This document shows positions 1 through 5,265 of a stretch of DNA of 8,373 nucleotides, piece after piece (position 1 is the stretch's first letter; each line of letters starts with the position of its first letter). Made by a program: the position numbers and the translations under genes. This stretch comes from Candidatus Margulisiibacteriota bacterium (GTDB taxonomy: Bacteria; Margulisbacteria; Termititenacia; Termititenacales; Termititenacaceae). The stretch lies in contig JAIRZV010000167.1 in assembly GCA_031267055.1 (NCBI GenBank), positions 1 through 8,373 of the forward strand, in the 5' to 3' direction. A model generated the notes under the pieces. That model was not told where the DNA came from, made no database searches, and saw only the letters and a program-made list of their open reading frames with translations.

Positions 1-144
1 GCGCAAAAAAGATTTCTCTCCGGCCTCAAAGCTAAATTTGAAGTGGTCGAAACCGGCGCGGCGATTTTTAACGCGGTGTATTTAGAGATCGACGTGCGCG
101 GCAAATGCACGAAAATTGAGCGCGTGATCAGACAGATAAATTAA
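1..144 (+). CDS. C-terminal 47 residues of an unidentified protein (5' end outside window)
   Basis: An open frame enters from the left edge and ends at TAA 142-144. It encodes about 47 residues ending in RVIRQIN. I do not recognise the family with confidence. The visible part alternates charged and hydrophobic residues in a beta-rich pattern, including FEVVETGAAIF and a YLEIDVRGK stretch with a single Cys, followed by KIERVIRQ. Minor pilin or GspK/PilX-like secretion proteins often end with a strand of this sort, so a pilus or type II secretion role is a weak guess. The gene converges on the tail-fibre gene, with only 18 bases between the two stops and no visible hairpin terminator. The start, length and function cannot be judged from this window. 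Confidence 0.6.
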   Translation, partial: AQKRFLSGLKAKFEVVETGAAIFNAVYLEIDVRGKCTKIERVIRQIN

Positions 145-162
145 AATAGTATTCACATTGTA

Positions 163-1179
163 TCAAGCGACTTTCATGATGTAGATCACCGTGTAATAAC
201 TGGGTAAAATAGAAAAAGAACTGCCGTCGCCAGCGCTTGTTATGCTGTGAGTGTGAGCTGCTTGTTCGCTAATGCTTTCTGTTCCTGTTCTTTCTGATTG
301 ACCATAAGATGTATATGTGGCAAATGCGGTAGTTGCAATAGCCTCACTGCTATAATAACCGCCAATATATTTACCCTGTAGAGCGCTATTATTTTGATAT
401 TGATAACCGCTCACACCACTATCTGCATACCAACCCACTACAGTTAATTTGTGTCTGTGTTTCCCCTCTTGACCTGTTTTGCCGCCATGATCATGAGCTG
501 GCAAATTTTTTGTCTCGAGAGTTACGCTGTCCGCGCCGCCTGTGCCGCCAGCCGGATAAGCCGCGCCGCGCAGGAATTTGCCGACCAGATTAGGCGTACC
601 GCTGGTGCCGTTGCATACTTTCCATATATTTTTAAAAGCGGAGTCTTTAGCATCCCAGGCCGCTGCGCTGAAAGTCAGTATTGTGCCTGTCGGGAAAAAA
701 CTTAAATTCGCAAAATAACTGTCATAAGCAGACACTTTACTGGCGGTAATGCCGCTGTTCAGCGCATTCTGTTGAACAACGGTCATTTTGTCCTGTTTCG
801 CGTCGCTTACGGCATAGACCTGCGCTTCGGTGGCAAATTTTGTGCCACTATTGATAGCGGCAGCCGTTTTAGCCATACCTAACAATGGCTCAGCCGCCGC
901 GGTCGTCGTGCCAAAAGTTTTTACGCCGGTGATAGTTTCCGCTCCGGCTTTGTGCACTATATCGTTGTTTGTCCCGCTCAAAGTATCATAAACTGCTTTG
1001 GCTGACGGATATTGCGCATCGGTTGATTGATTGTTTATGGTGGTTACTTTATTCGCCACCTTTTCTTTAGTATGCAAAGCGTCTCTCACGCCTGCGGCCG
1101 AAAGCGGTTTACCAGTGTCTATATTGTAAGGCTCTCCTTTAAAATTCGTGTCTGTTGTGTCTGTGTAATCACTGGCCAT
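163..1179 (-). CDS. Phage-type tail fibre / tail collar domain protein
   Basis: 338 residues if translation starts at ATG 1177-1179, which has a GGGGG Shine-Dalgarno core 6 bases upstream. An upstream in-frame start at 1209 would add 10 residues but lacks a comparable site. Seen in the protein: YPSAKAVYDTL (about 57-67) and ETITGVKTF (81-89), typical tail-fibre shaft elements; then a collar-like domain from about 162 with PTGTIL, an IWKVCNG strand and TPNLVGKFLRGA (195-206); LPAHDHGG (226-233); His-x-His pairs at 241-243 and 309-311; and the ending SILPSYYTVIYIMKV. This order is characteristic of short tail fibres that bind host receptors in phages, tailocins or contractile injection systems. 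The His pairs could coordinate metal, as they do in some fibre tips. No other virion gene lies in the window. It is divergent from an XRE regulator, which suggests a phage-derived module. The general class is sure; its role is not. Confidence 0.88.
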   Translation of the reverse strand: MASDYTDTTDTNFKGEPYNIDTGKPLSAAGVRDALHTKEKVANKVTTINNQSTDAQYPSAKAVYDTLSGTNNDIVHKAGAETITGVKTFGTTTAAAEPLLGMAKTAAAINSGTKFATEAQVYAVSDAKQDKMTVVQQNALNSGITASKVSAYDSYFANLSFFPTGTILTFSAAAWDAKDSAFKNIWKVCNGTSGTPNLVGKFLRGAAYPAGGTGGADSVTLETKNLPAHDHGGKTGQEGKHRHKLTVVGWYADSGVSGYQYQNNSALQGKYIGGYYSSEAIATTAFATYTSYGQSERTGTESISEQAAHTHSITSAGDGSSFSILPSYYTVIYIMKVA

Positions 1180-1185
1180 AAATAT

Positions 1186-1190
1186 CCCCC
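1186..1190 (-). promoter_or_regulatory. Ribosome-binding site of the tail-fibre gene
   Basis: Read on the minus strand, a G5 run preceded by A8 lies 6 bases before ATG 1179. This supports that start over the longer frame beginning at 1209. Confidence 0.6.
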
Positions 1191-1255
1191 TTTTTTTTGC
1201 TAACAACAACGAGCTTTTAACTTTTAAACAAATGGTGTGTTTCTATCTAAAAGAC

Positions 1256-1271
1256 ATAGTAAGTATACTAT
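1256..1271. repeat. Inverted repeat ATAGTA-N4-TACTAT in the divergent promoter region
   Basis: Perfect 6-base arms (1256-1261 and 1266-1271) flank AGTA. The repeat covers the -10 of the tail-fibre promoter, so it could be an operator half of the divergent control region. It has no T-run and is unlikely to be a terminator. Confidence 0.5.
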
Positions 1272-1289
1272 CGATTAGACATTTGTCAA
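1262..1289 (-). promoter_or_regulatory. Sigma70-type promoter for the tail-fibre gene
   Basis: On the minus strand there is a perfect -35 TTGACA (complement of 1284-1289), a 16-base spacer and a -10 TATACT (complement of 1262-1267). Transcription would begin near 1255, giving a leader of about 75 bases before ATG 1179. It is one of the two best promoter matches in the window. It overlaps the inverted repeat at 1256-1271 and the GACA-TT-TGTC repeat at 1278-1287, so a bound repressor would probably block it. Confidence 0.6.
1278..1287. repeat. Inverted repeat GACA-TT-TGTC
   Basis: Short 4-base arms around a TT centre, the same centre as the longer palindrome at 1303-1320. With its flanks it reads ATTAGACATTTGTCAA, which resembles ATTAGCATTTGCTAAT. 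It may be a second, weaker operator for the same regulator. It overlaps the -35 elements of both divergent promoters. Confidence 0.4.
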
Positions 1290-1311
1290 GCCTAGCCTCA
1301 GCCATTAGCAT
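1283..1311 (+). promoter_or_regulatory. Probable promoter of the XRE regulator gene
   Basis: TTGTCA (1283-1288), a 17-base spacer and TAGCAT (1306-1311) give a reasonable -35/-10 pair. The predicted start of transcription falls at about 1318, on the ATG itself, so the mRNA would be leaderless. Its -35 overlaps the -35 of the opposite tail-fibre promoter on the other strand. This is inference from consensus matching only. Confidence 0.4.
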
Positions 1312-1320
1312 TTGCTAATG
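1303..1320. promoter_or_regulatory. Perfect palindrome over the XRE start codon; probable autoregulatory operator
   Basis: CATTAGCA (1303-1310), TT, TGCTAATG (1313-1320) is a perfect inverted repeat with 8-base arms. It spans the predicted -10 element and the ATG of the XRE gene. XRE dimers typically bind such sites, and a site in this position would block transcription of the regulator's own gene. The palindrome is directly visible; the protein that binds it is inferred. Confidence 0.55.
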
Positions 1321-1635
1321 ACTTTACGTGAAACATTTATCCGCAATTTGCGCAATGCCCGCAAGGAATCCGGCTTGACCCAGACCAAGCTGGCCGATAT
1401 TTGTAACACCGCCACCAACTACATCAGCGAGATAGAACTCGGCAAAAGATTTCCCTCGGTGGAAATGATTGAAAAAATGGCTCAGGCTTTGCAAGTCGCT
1501 CCGGACTTGCTTTTTAAGAACACTAAAAAACCGCTGAAAAAAACTATCAACAAGGGCGCTATATATAAAATCTTGAGAGACGATATTCAGCGCCAACTTG
1601 ATCGCACTGCGGAGAAAATACTGAGGCGGATTTAG
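1318..1635 (+). CDS. XRE-family helix-turn-helix transcriptional regulator
   Basis: 105 residues from ATG 1318 (a TTG six bases upstream is also in frame). Residues 7-66 form a classical XRE/Cro-CI domain: IRNLRNARKESGLTQTKLAD, then the recognition region TNYISEIELGKRFPSVEMI and the closing helix MAQALQVAPDLLF. The remaining 40 residues are basic (KKPLKKT) and end in an amphipathic helix, DIQRQLDRTAEKILRRI, probably for oligomerisation. There is no sensor or peptidase domain. The protein should act as a DNA-binding dimer, most likely a repressor. It is divergent from the tail-fibre gene, and a palindrome covers its own start codon, so autorepression and control of the tail fibre are both plausible. 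No Shine-Dalgarno sequence precedes the ATG. Domain assignment is firm; targets are inferred. Confidence 0.9.
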   Translation: MTLRETFIRNLRNARKESGLTQTKLADICNTATNYISEIELGKRFPSVEMIEKMAQALQVAPDLLFKNTKKPLKKTINKGAIYKILRDDIQRQLDRTAEKILRRI

Positions 1636-1763
1636 TTGCGCAATACTCGTATAATCATTTGCCAAAAAACGTTGAGCGGATACTTTAAAAATTTGACGGC
1701 GCAGGGCAAGAGGAAAGTTCAGGCTGTAAAAATAATGCCGCTTGGGCTAAAATCAAAACAATT
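1636..1763 (+). other. Intergenic region before yhaM
   Basis: It contains TTGCGCAA (1636-1643), an isolated TATAAT (1650-1655) without a good -35, a segment at 1710-1725 that resembles a conserved RNase P RNA block, and TAAAAT (1748-1753), which could be the -10 of yhaM. I see no terminator for the XRE gene, so read-through into yhaM is possible. Confidence 0.4.
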
Positions 1764-2717
1764 ATGACCAAGCCTCTGCTCAAAGACCTGAAGCTGAACG
1801 AAACGACGGACACTTTTTTGGCTGTGGCGCGTCGGCAGGAGAAAACCACCAAAAACGGTGAGCCGTATCTCAATGTGCGACTGGCCGATGCCAGTGGCGA
1901 GACAGAAGCCAATATCTGGAAAGAATACTCGGAGCTATTCCCGCAAATACAAGAAAATACTGTAGTCAAAGTCCGGGGCAGCTTGAACGAATACAAAGGC
2001 AAGCGGCAGTTTAATGTTGGTCAGATCAGGATCGCCGCGGCTGGCGAATATGAGCTTGGTGATTTTATCCGCCAGACCAAAAAGGACATTGCCCAGACTT
2101 TGCAAAAAGTAAAAGATGTTTTGCTGGCAGTCTCAGACCCAGATTTAAAAAAACTGGCGGAAGTGTTTTTGTCCGACGCAAAACTAATGGCCGATTTTGC
2201 CAAAGCTCCCGCCGCGCAAAATGTTCATTCGGCCTGTATCGGCGGCCTGCTTGAGCACACCGCGGCGCTGCTGGATTTGGCCTTGTTTGTCGCGGCGCAG
2301 TATTCTTTGAATAAAGACCTGCTTTTGTTCGGCACGTTTCTCCACGACATCGGCAAGACCCGCGAGCTGGATTTTGCCAAAATGACTTTTGGCTATACCG
2401 ACGCCGGACAATTGGTCGGGCATATTAGTATGGGGCTGGAGATTTTGCAGGAAAAAATCCGCCAGCTGCCCGATTTCCCGCCGGAGAAAAAAATGCTGCT
2501 AGAGCATTTGATTTTGTCACATCACGGTCAGCTGGAGTTTGGCTCGCCACGTGTTCCGCTGACCCGCGAGGCTATTGCTCTGCATTTGATTGACAACATT
2601 GATGCCAAGCTGGTTGGTTTTGATGAGTTTGTTGAAAAAAATCCGACCGACAGCAACTGGACGGCCAAAGCCTTCATGTTCGATAACCGCTCTTTGTACG
2701 TTGGCGGACAGAAATAG
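1764..2717 (+). CDS. yhaM: YhaM-family 3'-5' exoribonuclease (OB-fold plus HD domain)
   Basis: 317 residues, the usual length for YhaM. An N-terminal OB-fold (about 14-93) carries the family-like segments KNGEPYLNVRLADASGETEA and VVKVRGSLNEYKGKRQFNV, which would bind single-stranded RNA or DNA. A helical linker leads to an HD phosphohydrolase domain with GLLEHT (H165), FLHDIGKTREL (H194, D195), a further His at 220, LILSHHG (H253, H254) and IDNIDAK (D277, D280). These are the expected metal ligands of the family. YhaM proteins trim RNA 3' ends in the cytoplasm and depend on Mn or other divalent metal. No Shine-Dalgarno sequence precedes the ATG; a TAAAAT box ends 10 bases upstream, so the transcript may have almost no leader. 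The full ligand set is present, so it should be active. Confidence 0.92.
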   Translation: MTKPLLKDLKLNETTDTFLAVARRQEKTTKNGEPYLNVRLADASGETEANIWKEYSELFPQIQENTVVKVRGSLNEYKGKRQFNVGQIRIAAAGEYELGDFIRQTKKDIAQTLQKVKDVLLAVSDPDLKKLAEVFLSDAKLMADFAKAPAAQNVHSACIGGLLEHTAALLDLALFVAAQYSLNKDLLLFGTFLHDIGKTRELDFAKMTFGYTDAGQLVGHISMGLEILQEKIRQLPDFPPEKKMLLEHLILSHHGQLEFGSPRVPLTREAIALHLIDNIDAKLVGFDEFVEKNPTDSNWTAKAFMFDNRSLYVGGQK

Positions 2718-2794
2718 TTATATTAAAGTAACAATATGACCCGAACGCCGCTATAAATTGTTTGAGGATAGTTGCGCAACATTTTATTATTGCT

Positions 2795-2822
2795 TTGAAA
2801 AGAAGTTTAGGCTTGCTATAAT
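2795..2822 (+). promoter_or_regulatory. Strong promoter of the membrane protein gene
   Basis: TTGAAA (2795-2800), a 16-base spacer and a perfect TATAAT (2817-2822) preceded by TGC, which makes it an extended -10. Transcription should start near 2829 and give a short leader. That leader contains AAGGAGG (2839-2845), a strong ribosome-binding site 5 bases before ATG 2851. The gene is therefore expressed independently of yhaM. Confidence 0.75.
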
Positions 2823-2850
2823 CTAGGCAATATTTTTTAAGGAGGAAAAA

Positions 2851-3534
2851 ATGGCAAGAACAGAGTACGAAGAAGCAAATAATGGCGATTGGAAATTTTC
2901 AATAATCGAATCTTTGAGTTACGGTTTTGCGAAGACCAAAAAGTTTTTCTGGGTGACGCTGGGTTTGTATGTTTTGGTTTGGCTGGTTCAATTTGTTTTA
3001 GGTTTTGTCAGCAATGTGCTGGTGGGACTTACTATTCATGGCACCCTGGAATGGCTGACGATTTTTGTTATCGCGCAGGCGCTTTCACTTTATGTGTCTG
3101 TTATGCTTTCACTGGGTTGGTTCAGAGTTTTTCTAGCTGTGCTTTCCGGCAAAGCTCCAGCGTTGGCTTGTTTTTTGGACGCAAAAAATCACAAGTATTT
3201 TTGGTCTCTGGTCGGCACGAACATTTTATTTGGACTTATCTTCATCGTTGGCCTGATTTTATGCGTAATTCCGGGTTTTGTTTGGTTGTATACTTATATG
3301 TATGCGCCGTTGCTGGTCGTTGATGAAAAATTAAGCCCGACCAAAGCTCTGGCGGCCAGTCGTAAATTAGTGGCCGGTCAGCGTTTGAATTTGTTCGTTT
3401 GGTCGCTGGTGCTGATTGGCATAAATATAATCGGAACACTGTGTTTGGGTATCGGTTTGTTGATAACTGTGCCGACTACATATTTTGCCTCGATATATGT
3501 TTACGGCAAACTGACCGGCAAGAAAATCGCCTAG
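2851..3534 (+). CDS. Multi-pass membrane protein, DUF975/YIP1-like
   Basis: 227 residues with a short charged cytoplasmic N-terminus and about five or six hydrophobic segments, at roughly 32-61, 68-97, 118-155 (probably two) and 180-219 (probably two). There is no signal peptide. The stretch LCVIPGFVWLYTYMYAPLLV followed by VDEKLSPTKALAASRKLV (157-174) resembles the conserved core of DUF975 and related membrane proteins of unknown function. In these, an IPG turn precedes a membrane helix and a DE-x-LSP amphipathic helix. The start is fixed by AAGGAGG and a strong promoter. The function is unknown; membrane organisation or small-molecule export would be guesses. The gene ends tail-to-tail with the methyltransferase gene, both stops lying within one CTAG. 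Confidence 0.8.
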   Translation: MARTEYEEANNGDWKFSIIESLSYGFAKTKKFFWVTLGLYVLVWLVQFVLGFVSNVLVGLTIHGTLEWLTIFVIAQALSLYVSVMLSLGWFRVFLAVLSGKAPALACFLDAKNHKYFWSLVGTNILFGLIFIVGLILCVIPGFVWLYTYMYAPLLVVDEKLSPTKALAASRKLVAGQRLNLFVWSLVLIGINIIGTLCLGIGLLITVPTTYFASIYVYGKLTGKKIA

Positions 3535-4136
3535 TGTTTTAGTATTAGCGAGAAATCGTTGACTAAATAACCGTCGACTAATAAAGCTTGCGGACAAAAG
3601 GCGCGGCAGAATTGTAAAATCTGCCTTTTGTCCGCATAGTAAAAACGCCCGTCTTGTTCATATAAATGCTTGGCGTCTTGATCCAGCAAATTGAAAGCGC
3701 AAGCCAGCCGCGAATTGGCGTACATTTTTTCAATGACATTTTGGATATATTGAGTCTGATCTTCCGGCCGGTCGAAAATAATATTTAAACTGCCCGACGC
3801 TAAAATAATATCGTAACGGCCTAAATCCTCAACGACAAAATTTCCGTTTTTAAATTTAGCCGCCGGATAATTTTTCTGTGCCGCGCCGGTCATTTCCGGC
3901 ACCAGGTCGAGGCCGGTATAATCCACGTTTTGATAACCGTTGGTCTGCAAATAATTGTACAGATCGCCCAAACCACAGCCGAGATCAAGCAGAGTGAATT
4001 TTTCCGTCTGACCCGGCACAGTGTATTTGACCAGCGTGTCAAAACGCGTGTATTGGGTTGAGCGGTCATTGTAAGAAACAGAAAGCACCGATTGTCCGCC
4101 GTGTCGCCGGATCAAGTCGCGGTAAAAATTCAGCAA
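3531..4136 (-). CDS. Class I SAM-dependent methyltransferase
   Basis: 201 residues, read from a TTG start at 4134-4136. In this frame there is no ATG near the N-terminus, and a TAA lies seven codons upstream. Motif I is LLDLGCGLGDL (49-59), the SAM-binding glycine loop. TGLDL (74-78) supplies the acidic residue for the ribose hydroxyls. YDIILASGSLNI (108-119) is the post-II/IV region, close to the SG-x-x-N signature seen in many small uncharacterised methyltransferases. The substrate cannot be told; there is no substrate-binding domain beyond the Rossmann core. The start lies 4 bases after the asd stop and has only a weak ribosome-binding site, so translation is probably coupled to asd as the second gene of an operon. 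Confidence 0.8.
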   Translation of the reverse strand: MLNFYRDLIRRHGGQSVLSVSYNDRSTQYTRFDTLVKYTVPGQTEKFTLLDLGCGLGDLYNYLQTNGYQNVDYTGLDLVPEMTGAAQKNYPAAKFKNGNFVVEDLGRYDIILASGSLNIIFDRPEDQTQYIQNVIEKMYANSRLACAFNLLDQDAKHLYEQDGRFYYADKRQILQFCRAFCPQALLVDGYLVNDFSLILKH

Positions 4137-4140
4137 TCTT

Positions 4141-5151
4141 TTATAAATCTTTGATTACCTCTTCCGCGATCTGCACGGCATTGAAAGCCGCGCCTTTGCG
4201 CAGATTGTCCGCCACGATAAAAAGCTCCAGGCCGTTGTCGATAGAAATATCCTCGCGAATACGCCCGACCAGAGTTTCGTTTTTGCCGGCGGCCAGCAGC
4301 GGCATCGGGTAAATATTTTTTTGCGGCTCATCCAGCACGATTACATTTTCGGTCTGCTGGAGCAACGCGCGTGCTTCAGTGGCGCTGATTTTCTTGCGTG
4401 TTTCCACATTGACACATTCCGAGTGGCAGTAAAAGACCGGCACGCGGCAGGTCGTCGCGGTGACGCGCAGGCTGTCGTCGCCGAAAATCTTTTTGGTTTC
4501 GTTGACCATTTTCATTTCTTCTTTGCTGTAACCATTGTCCAGAAAATCATCGATGTGCGGCAAAATATTGAACGCGATCTGATACGGATAAACTTTCGGC
4601 TGCACCGGCTTGAATTGCAAAATGTCTATGACTTCCTGCTGTAATTCGTCGATGGCTTCTTTGCCGGTGCCGGACACAGCCTGATAGGTCGAAATGACCA
4701 GCCGCTTAATGCCGACCGCTGCGTAAATCGGCTTGAGCGCGACGACCATTTGCGCGGTCGAGCAGTTGGGATTGGCGATAATGCCTTTAGGACGGTTTTT
4801 TACTTCACTGGCGTTGATTTCCGGCACGACCAGCGGCACCTGCGGATCCATGCGAAAAAAAGCGGTGTTATCGATAACCACGGCGCCTGCCGCCGCGGCC
4901 AGAGGCGCGAATTTTTCCGAAACCGCCGAGCCTGCGGAAAATAAAGCGATCTGCACATCTTGGAAAGAATTTTCTTTTAATTCCTGCACGACAATTTCTC
5001 GGCCCTGAAATTCCACACGCGAGCCAGCGGTGCGCGCCGAAGCCAGCGAAATTATTTTATTCACCGGAAACTTTCTTTCTTCCAGCACTTTAAGCATTTC
5101 CTGGCCGACCACGCCTGTCGCGCCAACCACTGCCACATTGTATTTTGGCAT
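4141..5151 (-). CDS. asd: Aspartate-semialdehyde dehydrogenase
   Basis: 336 residues, full length for the family. It catalyses the NADPH-dependent conversion of aspartyl phosphate to aspartate semialdehyde, the branch point to diaminopimelate/lysine, threonine and methionine. The N-terminal NADP-binding fold starts NVAVVGATGVVGQEML (5-20). FSAGSAVSEKF (71-81) and NTAFFR (95-100) follow. The catalytic Cys is C130 in NPNCST (128-132). TYQAVSGTGKEA (155-166) is the expected active-site loop. RVPVFYCHSE (236-245) carries the substrate-binding Arg236 and the catalytic His243. The sequence is of the Gram-positive/archaeal-like short type rather than the longer enterobacterial type. AAAGGA sits 6 bases before the ATG, and a perfect TATAAT lies about 28 bases upstream. 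It is co-directional with the methyltransferase gene and divergent from the acyl-CoA synthetase gene. Confidence 0.96.
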   Translation of the reverse strand: MPKYNVAVVGATGVVGQEMLKVLEERKFPVNKIISLASARTAGSRVEFQGREIVVQELKENSFQDVQIALFSAGSAVSEKFAPLAAAAGAVVIDNTAFFRMDPQVPLVVPEINASEVKNRPKGIIANPNCSTAQMVVALKPIYAAVGIKRLVISTYQAVSGTGKEAIDELQQEVIDILQFKPVQPKVYPYQIAFNILPHIDDFLDNGYSKEEMKMVNETKKIFGDDSLRVTATTCRVPVFYCHSECVNVETRKKISATEARALLQQTENVIVLDEPQKNIYPMPLLAAGKNETLVGRIREDISIDNGLELFIVADNLRKGAAFNAVQIAEEVIKDL

Positions 5152-5179
5152 AATTTGTCCTTTGGTTTATTTGGCAATG

Positions 5180-5185
5180 ATTATA
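5180..5185 (-). promoter_or_regulatory. -10 element of the asd-methyltransferase operon
   Basis: A perfect TATAAT read on the minus strand. Predicted transcription starts near 5173, leaving a leader of about 22 bases that contains AAAGGA. I see no good -35 at 16-18 bases, so the promoter may need an activator or a different upstream contact. Confidence 0.5.
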
Positions 5186-5201
5186 GCGTAAGTTCGGCTA
5201 C

Positions 5202-5219
5202 TTGGCATGAGCTTGCCAA
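5202..5219. repeat. Inverted repeat TTGGCA-N6-TGCCAA between asd and the acyl-CoA synthetase gene
   Basis: Perfect 6-base arms at 5202-5207 and 5214-5219, with a further TTGGCA at 5171-5176. It lies in the short divergent promoter region, upstream of both predicted -10 boxes, where a shared operator or activator site would be expected. The binding protein is unknown. Confidence 0.45.
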
Positions 5220-5265
5220 ATCCTTGATGCTTATCCCGCGATTTTGAGTTATTATATAGCTGTAT

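Noticed and set aside
1324..1665. 113-codon minus-strand open frame over the XRE gene
   Set aside because: The plus-strand frame has a clear helix-turn-helix domain; the minus frame is its shadow.
4321..5008. Plus-strand open frames of 107 and 91 codons opposite asd
   Set aside because: They overlap the complete asd gene on the other strand, and their sequences match no family I recognise.
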